From NCBI GenBank assembly GCA_023634235.1, contig JAMKCF010000011.1:18400027-18464026 (forward strand): DNA of 64,000 nucleotides, written 5' to 3'. The notes beneath the pieces are model-generated. The model saw nothing but the letters and a program-made list of their open reading frames with translations. It made no database searches and had not been told where the DNA came from. A program made the position numbers and the translations under genes. Within the stretch, counting starts at the first letter, position 1. Each line of letters starts with the position of its first letter. This document shows, in pieces, positions 10,720 to 23,312 of the stretch. Source of the stretch: Pisaster brevispinus. Taxonomy: Eukaryota; Echinodermata; Asteroidea; Forcipulatida; Asteriidae.

Positions 10720-12699
10720 CATAGTTACTCTTTTAAAGGTTTTTTTTATAACTTGGTCTCTCTCTGAAGCTATCGTTGCGCCTCGACATCAGCCTATTGC
10801 TTTTAACACATTAGTTTGAAACTTGGTAACCATTACATTCGACTTTTTGCCGAGAAGTATTTTTTTAACCTGCAATCGAATGTCAAAATCGAAATTCAAT
10901 TTCGATTTTGTATCTTGTAGGTGTCCTTGGGGTTTTCGATTCCGTTCGATTCACAGTCAGAAAACAAAATGCAAAGGGCTTGGAACTAAGACAATAGTGT
11001 CTGGATATTCGGAGTGGGTTCGAGTCATTGTCAGTGTCCTTATTGGGCTATAGGCAATTAAATGCAATCACTTTGCATAAATGATGAGTATGTGGGTGTA
11101 AAGGCTGTTGATAAGGATATTTAGCAGTCCTGCGCCCAATTGGTTTCCGGTGCTGCATATTCCTAAGGAGATGTGTCAAAGAGAACGCTTTTGACCCAAT
11201 ATTAACGAATAGTACAGTGCTTTGATATATGGTTTAAAAGCGCCTATAACTGCCTCCGTTTTATTATTATTATTACTACTATCTTTTTTTTTTTTTACTA
11301 AAACTAAAACCCCCATTAAGTCTGATTGAAATTAATCGGGCATGTATTACTGCAAAATGAATGAAGCCAGGCGCGAAGATAAATTACCTTTATTATCGAA
11401 TGGCTTCATCGATGTGCAAAGTTAATAATGAATTTTCTTGTTGCTAACAAAACTCTCGTGTAAACTCTTCGCGTGTTGCTTTTGATAAACATTCAGATGC
11501 AATACCGTAAAACCAAAAAAGCGTTTGCTTCACAAATTCGATGTTTACTTCGATGCTTACTTTTGGAGTACTACAATGGTTTCGGCTTTTTAGATTTATG
11601 TACATTTTTTTTTAAGAAAAGAGAGGTGGTATTTGTTAACATTCCTCTTACACCGGGACAGATTGCAAGATGGTGGAAAACAAGATACACGTAGGATGTT
11701 CTAAAGTACAGCAGAACCTATTCGAATATTTCACACTCTAACCTTTAGAATAGAAACAGTGAACGGTGAGAAGATGTAGCAAAATGGGTGGTACAAGTGA
11801 AGCTGCGTACAAAAGGGACAATGGGTAAACACCGTGTGCTCACATACCATGAAAGTACGGAAGCTGGGTAGTGCCAGGGGAAACAAGGTGAACTATTTTA
11901 TTTTTACCATTTATCTGGCGGCCTGCACCTGATGGTCACCACTTAAATATCTGGCGGCCACCACTTAATGTGTAAGGTTGCTCAGGCCCAAGTACATGTG
12001 ATATGTGACTTTATAGTGCTTTGGTTGACATTTATCGTAAAAGCAAAGTATACCTGTTTAAACAAATTTATAAGTTGGGGAGGGGGACAAAGACAAGAAA
12101 ATCCCGACGGACCTAAAGGTCAACAAGTCCTATTGGATAATGTTGAGATTTTTGGCTTTAAAATCGTTAAATCCAAAACTTTAAAAGATGTAGACTTTCA
12201 TTTTCTGAAATCTTGGCTATACTTCACAAATCTTTTAATATCAAAATCCAAAGCTGCTGAGATTAAAGCCATATTATATGACATTTTCATCCAACGCCAC
12301 TGACTTTTCACGACATGACTCAATCATGTTTATAACGGTTTAGGTTTTTACATTTTATGCAACGTGTTAGGTATGCAAACTAAATAATGTACGGAGTCCC
12401 AGCAGGAGTACATATTTTGGCACGAAGAAATAGTTAAATCTTTACTACATCTTGCACTCGAAATAATTTTGTGTGACTCGGATGCCTCGAAATAAGTGGT
12501 TTTGTGAGCTCGAAATCATTTCGCGCACAACATTATTGTTAACTCAAGTATCATTTGAAACGTACGCGCTTCATCCATCAAAGTCAAAACACTTTTTAAC
12601 AAATGCATTTTAATAACATTAAAAGTAGGCTAGTTGAATTCTTGTACTTTTCTGTCTCATTCTCCCTTATTTGCATTCAAAAAACCATTCTTAGTTTAA
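10720..12699. other. no supported gene
   Basis: AT-rich DNA. Weak open frames (10823-11053, 11473-11694) have no features. At 11968-12303 an open frame reads LNKFISWGGG...GPKG...NVEIFGFKI, which loosely resembles the segment after the RT palm in L1/Tx1-type LINEs (NKF.W.G...GPK..GG....D.ELF). It may be a very degraded LINE scrap adjacent to the one that follows. Confidence 0.35.
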
Positions 12700-12716
12700 A
12701 TTAACACGTTATATCC

Positions 12717-13337
12717 ATGAACTTCTTCAAAACATTCCCCGGCTTTCCCTGTGTAAACAGGATATTAGGCCAAAACTATGAGTATAGTGTCAAGAACGTC
12801 AAAATTTATTGTAGTGGTAATATGCTTGTACTTGATTTGGAAATTGGTGATTATATAATGACTCTCATTAATTTGTACGGTCCAAAAACGGATGACCCGA
12901 ATTTCTATAGTGATATTGCAACCATTCTGAACGACCTGGACAATACTCATAACGTCTTATGTGGCGACTGGAATTTAATTTCAAATAATTTAATCGATTG
13001 TGTCAATTACACTGGTATCAACAACCCCCTGGCCAGAAAAGGAGTTTTGGAAATGTGCAGCGATTTAGATTTGGTAGATGTGCGGCGTATCCACAATCCT
13101 CACACTCACAGGTTTACCTGGAGACAACACAAGACTTTAAAACAATCGAGATTACATTTCTTTTTCCTTTCCTCTGAGCTGCAATCCAAGCTAGTGAGTT
13201 GTGACATCAAACCAGGGTACAGAACTGATCACTCTATCATTGATATTACTCTTGATTTGACCAAAATAGAACGGGGAAACGGTTATTGGAAATTTAACAA
13301 AAAAATATTCTGTTTTAGTAAGGAATGTTATTTCTGA
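12717..13337 (+). pseudogene. LINE endonuclease domain, inactive
   Basis: An open frame with the EEP-nuclease series. NLYGPKTDDPNFYSDI is the phosphate-binding region, LCGDWNLI is the GDFN-type block, and YRTDHSIIDI is the terminal SDH block. The RIDF-type motif reads SRLHFFFLSS, with His where the catalytic Asp is expected. The N-terminal catalytic Asn/Glu region is missing upstream. It ends in a stop four bases before the next piece, within the linker to the RT. Confidence 0.8.
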
Positions 13338-13341
13338 TCTG

Positions 13342-14043
13342 GTGAAAGAGTATGCAGCTTCTCCTTATTTGCCTTCCAATATTAAGAACATTCATCCGAA
13401 AGATATTCAGTTTAATATTAATGATCAGACGTCTTTCGAGTTGCTTCTTATGAAAATCAGATCTAAAACTATGTCATACACCACTTGGAAGAAGAAAGAG
13501 TTCAACAAATTAGAGGCTTCTCTAGAGAAGGAGATTAGTATTCTGTCTAATAAAGTGGCCGATAATAAACAGGCTGATTTTGTAGATCTTCGTAAAGTTA
13601 AAATGGACGGTGTACTTACTAGATCTAGAACATGGTGGATGGAATGCGGACAAAAACCCTGCAAGTATTTTTTTAATATGGAGAAACGTAATTTTGTTAG
13701 TAAATCTATCAATTGTGTTGTTAACAAGGCCAACTCCAGATTAATTAAATCCAATAAAATTCTTTCTGAGGCCAGGAATTTCTACAAAAGTCTGTATTCA
13801 CATCGGAATGTCAATGAAATAGCTGATTTAGACTCCATTTTCAAGAAAGCCAATGGTCAAATTCTTACGGATACAATGCGTGATAACCTAGAAGGTCCTT
13901 TGTCGTATGCTGAGCTTATGCGAGCTTTAAAAAATAGTAAAAATAGTAAATCCTCAGGTTCTGATGGTTTTAGTTTCGAATTCTACAAATTCTTATTGCC
14001 CGAGTTATCGTGTTTCCTTTTGCGTTCACTCAACTTTGCTTAA
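13342..14043 (+). pseudogene. LINE RT N-terminal region
   Basis: Contains RSRTWWMECGQKPCKYFFNM (family pattern R.RA.W...GE.PTKYF..LE) and later KSSGSDGFSFEFYKF, equivalent to RT motif 0/1 'K.PG.DG...EFYK'. It stops at 14043; the following RT motifs ('NWRP' onward) continue in other frames with a short A-run at 14122-14131 that probably marks the frameshift. Confidence 0.8.
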
Positions 14044-14152
14044 TTCTCGGGCCAGTTATCAGTCACTCAGAAATATGGCATTATCAGTCTGTTGCCAAAA
14101 GGGGACAAAACCCGTGACTTTAAAAAAAAAAACGTGCGTCCTATTTCTCTCC

Positions 14153-14660
14153 TCAACACATCTGATAAATTGGCGTCGGACTGAAATCTTGGCTGCCTCT
14201 TATTATTAATGAACGGCAAAAAGGCTTTATGGCAGGTCGGTTCATAGGTGAGAATATTCGCTTAATGTATGACATGCTTGATATTACTGATATTGATAAC
14301 ATTCCTGGCCAATTAATTTCCATTGATTTTGAAAAAGCTTTCGATTCAGTGTCGCACGAGTTTATCCTCAATGTTCTAGATAAATTTAACTTCGGTGCGT
14401 CCATACAAAATGGATCAACCTCTTTTATAACCAGGCCTCCTCCTCGACTTTGGTGAATGGTTTTCTTTCAGAATCTTTTAGTATAGAACGGGGCTGTAGG
14501 CAAGGTGATGGTCTTAGTCCGTATTTATTTATCTTGTGTGTTGAAGTTCTTGCAATGATGATACGTAGGCCCTAATGATGAAGACTTAAAAGGTATTAAG
14601 ATAGCCATTTCTGGATGGCTCAGATAAATCTATGCTAACTGCATTTAACATTCTTGACTT
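14153..14660 (+). pseudogene. LINE RT palm, active-site box deleted
   Basis: Pieces in different frames: GFMAGRFIGENIRLMYDML, then QLISIDFEKAFDSVSHEF (motif A, with the first catalytic Asp kept in DFEKAFD), then GCRQGDGLSPYLFILCVEVL (motif B). After about NEDLKGIKIA the sequence jumps to a region beyond the Y/F-A-D-D box. That box should lie near 14600-14620 and is absent. Confidence 0.8.
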
Positions 14661-15692
14661 ATTCGCCAATATGTCCGGACTTAAAGTCAATATAGATAAA
14701 ACGAATGTAGTTTGGATCGGTTCAAAGAAAGGTAGTCAGGATGAGATTTGTGAAGAGATCAATGCCCACTGGGTGGAACCTTCGGGCAATTTTTAAATAC
14801 TTGGCATTCAGTTTTCCACAGATCTACATTCCATGATTTTGCTCAATTACAACAAGATTATCCTTTCATTACGTAATCTGATTTCGAGTTGGTCTAAACG
14901 GAATCTCACGGTGCTTGGTAGAGTCACCGTTGTCAAATCTTTACTTTTGTCTAAGCTTTACCTTTCTTACTCTAACTATTCCTGATCCGCCTGTTAGTAT
15001 TGTTAACAACTTAAACTCTATGTTATTTAAATTTATTTGGAGGGGAAATGACCGGGTTAGTAGAAATCAAATGGTTCAAGATTGCAGCCATGGGGGGGGG
15101 GGGGGGCTTCGTATGATAGATGTCAGAGATCACGTTAACGCTCTAAAAATCACTTGGCTCCGCAGACTTATAACTTCCGACAATGGTTGCGGTTGGGTTC
15201 ATTTATTCCACAAGATTATGGATACCTCTGGAATGAGGCTCTCTAAAATTGCTTTACTCACATACACCAAAATCATATGGTAACCTTTTTTGGAGGAATG
15301 TTTTTACATCTTGGTCTAAATTAACCCTGAAACATACCCCAGTGACTGCTGAAGATACCTTGACCAATACTCAGTGGCATAATGACAAAATTAAGGTTGA
15401 TAAAAAATGCATCTATTACAATCATTGGGAGTCTGCAGGAGTCAATTATGTCTGTAATCTTATGGACGATAATGGAATTTTTTTGCCCTTTAATGTCTTT
15501 ATAAATAAGTTTAATATTAGAACTAATTTCTTGGAATATGGGGATGTGGTCAGAGCCATCAAGTCTGCTTTTCCGAATATTTTATCTTCGATGAAATGGA
15601 CCATTCAACTTCCTTTTATTCCATTCAATTTCAAGACACTTTATAGGGATAAGAAAGGCTCAAGGAAAGTAACGTATACATTCATTTTTTAA
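14638..15692 (+). pseudogene. LINE RT thumb and C-terminal connection
   Basis: Reads FANMSGLKVNIDKTNVVWIG (motif D/E region), then LNSMLFKFIWRGNDRVSRNQ and GGGGGLRMIDVRDHVNALK (family pattern GGL...D......ALK.SW). A run of 15 G at 15092-15106 lies exactly at the Gly codons. Frames shift at about 14795 and 15275. Confidence 0.75.
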
Positions 15693-15699
15693 TGAAACT

Positions 15700-16215
15700 T
15701 TAGTTTTGTAATGGTCTTTAATATTTAACATTCCTTTTAACTGCACAATTGACACTAGATTGAGATGGTTCCAGTACCGACTAATACACCGAATTCTGAG
15801 CACGAATAGTTTCCTTTTCAAAACCAACAAATTGAACTCTAATGTATGTACTTTTTGTAACAATGAAGAGGAGACTCTTATTCATTTGTTTTGCTCATGT
15901 GCCGCTACAATTTTATTTTGGACTGCGGTTGTTTCGTGGATCCAGGAAAAACCAAACTTAAACATAATCCCAGACAATGACGCATTTTTGTTTGGTAAAA
16001 CCGATTTCAAATGTAAAGCAATTAACCTTATGCTATTAATTTGTCGTGTCCATATCTATAAAAGGAAAATGACTAAGAATAGGCCATCCTTTTTAATCCT
16101 TAAAAAAGAACTTAAGAATTACTACTCCGTGGAAAAATTCATTTATGTTTGTAATAATAATTTGGCTAATTTCTACCACAAGTGGGATTTCCTCTCAGTA
16201 CTTTGCCAAGATTGA
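15700..16215 (+). pseudogene. LINE C-terminal zinc-knuckle region
   Basis: RLRWFQYRLIHRILSTNSFL leads into CTFCNNEEETLIHLFCSCA, a C-x2-C ... H-x4-C knuckle typical of the C-terminus of L1/Tx1 ORF2. Open for about 150 codons to the stop at 16215, so this end is the best preserved part. Confidence 0.8.
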
Positions 16216-16726
16216 TGCCACATGTATTAATTCCTTGTAATAACTACGAACAGATTGTACCTTTCTCATCAAAGTGTTTTAATATTTTAATTGTGAAATA
16301 TAGACAATAAAATGATATCCCCGGGATAGAAGAAGAAAAAAAACGGAAAAAAACTACAATTGCATCTCATGTCCAAACCGAGATCGCGGAACATTGTTTT
16401 TCTTAAAGGGGCTATCTCGTCGCCGTAAAAAGTCCAGTGCCCCCCCCCCCCCCGTGCTTAGCCTTCAGCCAAGGCACGCAGCACCAAGGATGCTGGCGTA
16501 CAACATACGCATAGGATATATAACTACAAGATGTTGCGAACCGGCAAAATAAAAACACTGTTTAGCTTTGAAAAGCATAAGCTTAAGGCGGTATGCGATT
16601 AGGTAAAGGCAACACTCGCATTTTTTGGGGGGTAAACAATTGAAAGGCAAGTTCCACAGAGTTTGCTATTGTGTGTTTATTTCATACGGTAATTGAAATT
16701 GTGGATGATTATCTAATGAACTATTA

Positions 16727-16753
16727 GTTTGTCAGTTTGTAAAACTGACAAAC
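16727..16753. repeat. perfect short hairpin
   Basis: GTTTGTCAGTTT (16727-16738), loop GTA, then AAACTGACAAAC (16742-16753), followed directly by a further TGAC. Confidence 0.8.
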
Positions 16754-17283
16754 TGACAATCTTATTTGCATTTAATTATCTTAATTCAAGTTGAAGTACA
16801 AGCTAAAACGTAAAGGCCTAGTCACGTCGCACAATTCACCTACCAGATTTTACCCGACATTGGGCCTGTTAATTAAAGGGACACACTGGATCACTGTTTG
16901 CCTAATTTAGAGATGCGGAATGACAGACAATAATTTTTAAATGGTTGTTGTGAAAAAAAAAATCAAAATATCACATAATTAACGAAAAATGTGAAAAAAC
17001 CAAAACGCGATCAAAGGTCAGCTTATACGCTTTTCCAGCCGTTGCAACTGTCAAGTTTACATGGCAATGTTGCGCAATGTTGTAAGTAGACTGGTGCGCT
17101 GTTTATGTATTAATTATAACAATGGCGAGGCATTAGGATCCAGACTTCGTATCTATCAAGCACAAATTCACAAATTCACGTGTAAATAAAAAACAGACAT
17201 AAACGGACGGTAACGGACGTCAGTCCATATACTAACTAGAGCAAGGTTCCTTGCTCTTTGGTCAGTCCTAGTCGAAGTCCGAT

Positions 17284-17349
17284 CGCGGTCGTTACCAATA
17301 ACTGTTTAGGTTCCCCTTGCCATTGAAACAGTTATTGGTTACGACCGCG
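17284..17349. repeat. 24-bp-arm inverted repeat
   Basis: The left arm begins CGCGGTCGTTACC and ends ACTGTTT. The right arm begins AAACAGT and ends ACGACCGCG. The arms differ at a single position, with a loop of about 18 nt. A second small palindrome, AGAGCAAGG/CCTTGCTCT, lies just upstream at about 17238-17257. Confidence 0.8.
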
Positions 17350-18086
17350 AAAACGCACCCAAACTGTATTCTGTGTCAGTACGACGACTGGACGAACTTA
17401 CTTGCAATGGAGAACGTTTTCGACATCCAAGGATCGGTACAAAAAGCATCGCAAGGAAAAAGACCCAGAAGGTGGTCCAACGAAAAGTAAAAAGTAAAAA
17501 AAAACAACACGATAAATCCAAAGGGAAAGCCATCAAAAGCAGCAATTTGTGGGGGGGGGGGGGGGGTGGGGGCGGACATTGTGCAGCTATCATAGAAGTA
17601 GACCAGCTGTGTGGGATAAACATTCCCCGTCGTCGTCCCGCGTGTGTAGCGCAGGAAACACGTTACAATAGTTAGGGGATAATAGCTAGGGGTACAGACT
17701 AAAACCCTCGTGAAAAAAACGTAATTGTTGGTCTGGCTCCCCACCCCTCCGAAAAGTTCCCAAGCTCACGGCTAGACCGGCAAGCTGGGGAGTTCATGCC
17801 CCGGGTTTGTCTCTCTGGCCCCACGAGACACGACACCGGCTGTACGGGATATGCCCCAAGGTTTACGTTCCGCTAGCTCCCACGCTGGTGCGCCGTAAAA
17901 CACGCTTCGGTTGCACGGACTCTCTGAATGCGAATCTTACGTTCGATTTTTCATAATTATTTACAAATTGTATCAATAATCTGAATACATAGTCTTTTTT
18001 GTCAAATAATCAAGAATAATTGTAAAAAACAAATTTAAATTTGGTTCAGTAATTTACTTTTATACGGCTGGAAATATCACTAACTC

Positions 18087-18146
18087 CGAAGATCACGTGA
18101 TTTATCCGAACAACTTTTTTGGTTTGGATAAATCACGTGACCTTCG
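18087..18146. repeat. inverted repeat with CACGTG cores
   Basis: Arms of about 25 bp run CGAAGATCACGTGATTTATC... and ...GATAAATCACGTGACCTTCG with a few mismatches and a T-rich loop. Each arm carries the E-box palindrome CACGTG. Confidence 0.75.
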
Positions 18147-18504
18147 TTTTTTGAAAAATGCTCGAAAACGACAACATTTGATGGTTTCTTTTAGGAACCA
18201 TTCTTCTCCATTCCTGGATGACCTTTAGAGTCATATGTTAGCCTATTTTGTAGCCCAAATAGCCCAACGAAGCCGGTGTGCCCCTTTAACCTTTTGAAAA
18301 CTCAGACATCGTTACAAGCGATTTTTTCGAAATCAACTGCTGTTTTAAAAAACAGTGTTTATTTTGCCAGTTAGCATAAAACGCAGATGAATTGATCATC
18401 TGTTTTATGTAACGATCCAATACGGCATCTAGGACCCAAGGCGCCTTGACTTAAAGGCAATGTTGCCTTGGATTGGGCAATTTGTGCTATTAAAAGACAC
18501 ACAC

Positions 18505-18651
18505 ATATGCCTCGAAATTGTGTGGTTTTTCTTTTATTTCCTGAACTAACACGGTCCGCCATTTTGAAGAACCAAATTGTTGTCTCCAAAAAAATGGCGG
18601 GTCGTGTAAGTTCACGAAATAAAAGAAAAACCACATAATTTCGAGGCATAT
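18505..18651. mobile_element. hairpin (fold-back) MITE, full copy
   Basis: Two arms of about 60-70 bp are near-perfect reverse complements: ATATGCCTCGAAATTGTGTGG onward on the left and its complement ending TTTCGAGGCATAT on the right. The centre contains GTCCGCCATTTT and AAAATGGCGG. A second, truncated copy is at 19501-19602. Confidence 0.85.
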
Positions 18652-19500
18652 TGTTTGGTACATTATACACACTTTTAAAACAACTCATTTCATAACAAAC
18701 GCTGTTATAGCCCAAGGGTCACGTGTCCTTTTAAGACTATGCACTGCGGGGTTCAACTGTTCCAGCCAACGGTTTTTTTTTTACGGCTCTTTACGAGACA
18801 TTATTGAGGCGTGGATTAATTAGTCGTGAAAATACCTTGTTATGCCATTTCCAGCACTTCAGGAGAATGTCCGAGTGTCAAGCGTGCACTGTATCTGCTG
18901 CAGATCATCGCGAATCAAGCCTGTGGTACAACAGCAGAGCCTCCTCTGCATTGGTACGAAATATTCAAATAATTTCCTCTCTCACATTGAAAACCATCCC
19001 TCAAGGTACACTCGGTACGAGAGGCGTCTGTATGGTATGGCCCTGGTCAAGTGGCTCCAAGTAGTCCACGTTGTTCAAACACTTCTGGCATGGTGAAGAG
19101 GACGAACGGTGTTCCATTGGGAACTGTCTGGTTCTTGGAACTTGTAAGCGGTGGCAGTTTCATTTAGACGTTTCCCTATCCAAATCATTCTGCAAACGAT
19201 GCAAAAACAGGAATATTACATACATTTTATGTATTTGTAGGGCTGTCTGTCGGGTACTGCCAAACCCTCCCCGTCAGATAAGTTGCAGGTGCTGTCTGAC
19301 CAAAAATGAAATTAATGGTTAGCTCCCCCCCCCCTTTATGAAAGTAGTCATTTGAATTGTCTCCAGCCACGTCTTCGGAGGGACGCGTTGCCTTAGATTT
19401 GGCTATTTTGGGCTATACATAGCGTCTGAAAGCGTCTGTTATTCAATCAAAATGGTTGGAAAGCTGATGTTTTAAAAGTAGAACATAATGATCCACATTA

Positions 19501-19602
19501 ATATGCCTCGACATTGTGTGGTTTTCTTTTTACTTCGTGAACTAAGAAGGTCCGCCATTTTGTAGAGCCAAACTTTTGACTTCACAAAATGGCGGACCGT
19601 GA
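19501..19602. mobile_element. hairpin MITE, truncated copy
   Basis: The left arm ATATGCCTCGACATTGTGTG continues through GTCCGCCATTTTGTAG. Only the inner part of the right arm (AAAATGGCGGACCGTGAA) remains, so the outer 3' arm is deleted. Confidence 0.8.
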
Positions 19603-21020
19603 ATACCCATCAGGGGTCTCTTCCAGATCGGTTGTCATGTCTGTTGTGTGTATGTGCTGTCTATTGTTAGCGGTCAACCTTGTCGATAACCAACGTTCGT
19701 GACTGCTGCGAGTTGGCAACAATTTCCTCAACTAAAGTTGCATGGAAAAGCCACCGAAAGCTCCAGAGCTGGGAGAACATTGGTTTAAAAATATCTGCTT
19801 CATTTGAGGCATTACTTTGTTCATCAGTGCATAGGGTATATTAAATAGCCTGTCCATTTTTAAAAATCGAGACTTGGGTTTGTAATTGGATCTTAATAAA
19901 TTCGAAAAATAACAGAAGTTTTTAAACATTGATTACTTTGATGAGTGGCCCCTTATACAGGTGTGGTAGCGACGTTGCTCAACGTAATTCCTCGAACGTT
20001 TGACGCCTGGAATCCTTACGTATACAATACAAATCCATATATACTGTATACCTGCACTGCTGGTTGTGTTTTTGGTGGCAAGTTAGCTAGTACTATTCAT
20101 TATGATTGTGTGAAGGAGGATTATTATTATAGGTTAAAACTCGCAGTGCAGGTCAAGGCATGTGTAGTTGTGTACACCATCTGCCATCCGATAGGCTGGT
20201 ATCCGCTGAGTCGGTAACATTTTGTGGAATCCGCTACTAACCCGCGACCCTTACTGGCAATGACGAGTTTGTGCGTGTGTGTGTAGGTGTGTGCATGTAT
20301 TGCCAACCCTCCGAGGACATTACAATAGGGACAATAGGTCCTCACTAGTCGGTTCTTTGTTTTCAGGTGTCCTCACTAGTCATTTGTGTACAAAACCAAT
20401 GGGGATTGCTTCAATACAGGAACAACAGAAAGTACAATAGGTGTCCTCTAACGTATAGGAGTGCTGTACCTGGGTGTGTGTTTGTGTGTGTGTGTGTTTT
20501 AATGGAGTTTAAACTTTAAACTCACCTGGATCGACCTTACAAAACAGAACTGCCTCTAGGGTGTCTCCATTGAAATCACCATCATCCTTCACTCTCTTCA
20601 ATCAGGATATCCATCCAAAATCCCATACAATCTTTACGCAGCATACGCCAGAAAGCCACTTTCCGTTGATTACGAGTACTTTTCCATACTGAAGGCTCTC
20701 TCGCTCCGACGTGCAACTTTACATTGCAGCCACACGCCCGCTCTCCAATCCCACATCTCCCTCTGACCATTATGTTGACATCCCTCCAAATCGTCCACTG
20801 CCTCCAGAGGTTAACCCTATGGGGTCACTGCCTGTGTGGAATACGTTTGACCAAATAAGCTAGCGTGAAGCATCGATACAACCATAGTAACCAATATGAC
20901 TTCGATTTGTCGTAGGAGTCCAAGGTGTCGTAGGTGTCCGATTGCAAAGTCTTGTCGTCTTTTAAGCCCGCCTCTCTTTCCCCTAATCTCTTCCAAGATG
21001 AAGGAATCAACATCTAGAGT
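19603..21020. other. gene-free stretch
   Basis: No supported gene. It holds GT-rich microsatellites near 20265-20290 and 20470-20500. At about 20600-20830 the plus strand reads PSKIPYNLYAAYARKPLSVD and, after a shift, YVDIPPNRPLPPEVNPMGSL. This looks protein-like and may be a broken coding scrap, but I cannot assign it. Confidence 0.35.
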
Positions 21021-21023
21021 GTC

Positions 21024-21390
21024 TTAAAAGGCAAGGTATACGTTTGGATAATCACTCTTAAAATCAATGGCAATAAAAACTTATTGATTAGCAGCCTACA
21101 GCAGCTTTCGACAGTAGAGCATTTTGAGAAATATTTCACTTCTAAGTTATCTGTATTCCCCAAAATTTGAATCTGAGAAGCGTAACTGTCAGAAACGTTT
21201 CTCAGATTGTGTGCTCCTAGTAGGATTTTTGTTTTCTTGTTCCTGTGTGGACATGTTCGCCCCCATTTCGGCGATATCTCAAAAACGCGACCACCTTTTG
21301 GAATGAAATCTTCACTGGCAAGTTTCATTGTAAGCATCTAGGATTAAACAAAATCGAACGGTTAAAAAAACCAAAGGTATACTTTGTGAC
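21024..21390 (+). mobile_element. TTAA-family MITE (copy 2)
   Basis: TTAA at 21024-21027 is followed by GGCAAGGTATACGTTTGG; the right part has ACCAAAGGTATACTTTG. It shares the internal 'gcagctttcgaca', 'gcattttgagaaa' and 'tcaaaaacgcgaccacctttt' blocks with 9067-9451. The right border TTAA is not preserved. Confidence 0.7.
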
Positions 21391-23312
21391 GAATAAGACG
21401 TTGGTCACACAATCATCTTTTCAAAGTCCTAAGACTAACTAAGATTCAGTGGTTTATAGTGAGTGAGCTATTTCTTTATAACAGAATCCCAAGTGGAAAT
21501 ATATGGATATAATGTATTGATCAATCGCTTATCTGAAAAGCAAACCGAAACACTGAAATCATAAAGAACCAAATCGAGAATAATATGCAAGTGTGCTTAT
21601 TAACTCAAAATTACCACAAAGAGCTCTGCGTAAAACGGAAGACGTGCAGTACCATTATGTTTGGACACGGTATATTTTCCACATGGTCGCGTTTGTCTAC
21701 GCTATTCTACGCTAATCATTTATATTGATACAATAAAATTAACGTGAAACAAAATTCAACCTTGATTAATCATGAACACTTTAAAAGATGACTACTATTA
21801 TTACCAGGAAACAGTTGCGGATGCAATAAACATTCACTATATGCTGAAATTTAGACAGGTTCAACTTATACAAATAAAAGACGAGCAAGGAGCTTGTCTT
21901 TACCTGATGAGAGGAGCAAGCATTGGAAGTACTAACGAACGTGTCGTACATGGTGGGGATAATTAAGTGGCGGCCACCAGATAATAAGTGGCGGACTAAT
22001 GTAATGCATGTAAAATACGTTGATTAAAAACTATTCACGCGCTTGTCAAAACAATTGTTCACTTCTTTTCTTGATGTGGCACTATTCGGCTTCCGTATTT
22101 GCAAGTACCCATAAAACGAAGCATTAAGCTTAAACAATCCATGGCTTTTGAAATAAACTGGCTTTGTGACAGCGAGTGTCACAGAGTCTCCCCGTTTATA
22201 TTCATGCGTTTGGCATTATACGCATGAAAAACAGTTTCGCACTTATGGCTGATAATGACACATAAGGCTACAGTATTGCTTGGTTTCATCAGATTTATTA
22301 GAGCATGTGGTTGTGCCAGTGATAGGCAAATGAGTGTTTTTACAATACAAGTTACTTCTTCAAGCACTTGAGATAGTATGATTATTTTCAGTCAAATTCT
22401 GCTACATCCCTCGTACGTTGGTTCAAAAGATTTGTAAACACCTGGTTTTTCAAGCCCTTTACGTATCTCCCCAGAAGTCACAGAAATTTATTATAATTAT
22501 TCACAGTGTAATAGTCATTCTGGTTTTGTTTCTGAACTGTTTCTTCGATCTTTGCTTGGTCTTCCCGGTAATTACATTGATATCTAATAATTATTCATTG
22601 CGTATACGTTTTCGGGGAAACCTTTGGCTACATAATCCCTTCGAGTTTCTCCACGGGATTCACATTAATCATAATTAAGAACAGTTTAAAATATCTTCAG
22701 CCTGATAAACTTTTGGTTAACTATTTAATTGTTAAGAGTTAGTTGCTAATCGGTGCTTAACCCTGGTAGATACTTCAAACCTATGTTGTAAATCTCGTTC
22801 AACATAATCTGTTTTGGGGCCACAGCAGTCGTCCATCTACCGTGTTGCATATTCATTTCTTCTGGGATGTCTTTGTTTGCTAATTGGGTTGCACCTCCAG
22901 ATCTTATATTACGGAGGCCAAAATTGTTTTGAATCTTTTTCGCCTATGTCTTTAAGTCTTTCTAGAAACAACTCCCCACACCACCTTGTGCAGCCCAGTG
23001 GCTTTTATTTGACAGGGTTTGTTTTGTTTTGACAGGTTTGTAATATTTAGTGCTAGAGTTGTTACGATAAAGCCATTAAAAAATGAATGCGTCTTTTTCC
23101 AGGTAACTTTTAAGAATTCTGACTGGAGAGTATTTATTATTAGTGAACGAGATGAAGACTGCATCTCGGAAAATATCCGTCTTGGATTTGAGATTGAAAC
23201 TGTAAACCTTTTTCTTTTGGTCATAGTTCATTAACGTGGCATATTTTAAGCTGTGCCAGCTTGTTGTGCCTGAATACTAGTGCAAAATTTATTGAGAAAT
23301 AATAATAATAAT
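21391..23312. other. gene-free stretch
   Basis: No exon, RNA gene or structured repeat recognised. The open frames (22418-22678, 22814-23032, 22952-23234) are hydrophobic, AT-driven and lack domain features. Confidence 0.4.

Larger units (their letters stand above)
12700..16355 (+). mobile_element. degenerate L1/Tx1-like non-LTR retrotransposon (ORF2 remnant)
   Basis: One direction and one domain order throughout: apurinic-type endonuclease, reverse transcriptase, then a C-terminal CCHC-type zinc knuckle, ending in AATAAAATG and an A-rich tail at about 16305-16355. There is no ORF1 and no clear 5' UTR, so it looks 5'-truncated. Several frameshifts and stops separate the pieces. Its catalytic residues are lost in both the endonuclease and the RT, so it cannot move by itself. 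Product type and clade are judged from recognisable motifs, not a database search. Confidence 0.85.
16356..18060. other. gene-free, hairpins and G/C runs
   Basis: No gene supported. It holds C14 at 16440-16453, a perfect 12-bp-stem hairpin at 16727-16753, a 24-bp-stem hairpin at 17284-17349 and G16 at 17551-17566. Open frames at 17339-17744 on both strands straddle the G run and look like chance. Confidence 0.5.

Noticed and set aside
17339..17744. Overlapping open frames on both strands
   Set aside because: They span a 16-G run and A-rich tracts, with no recognisable domain.
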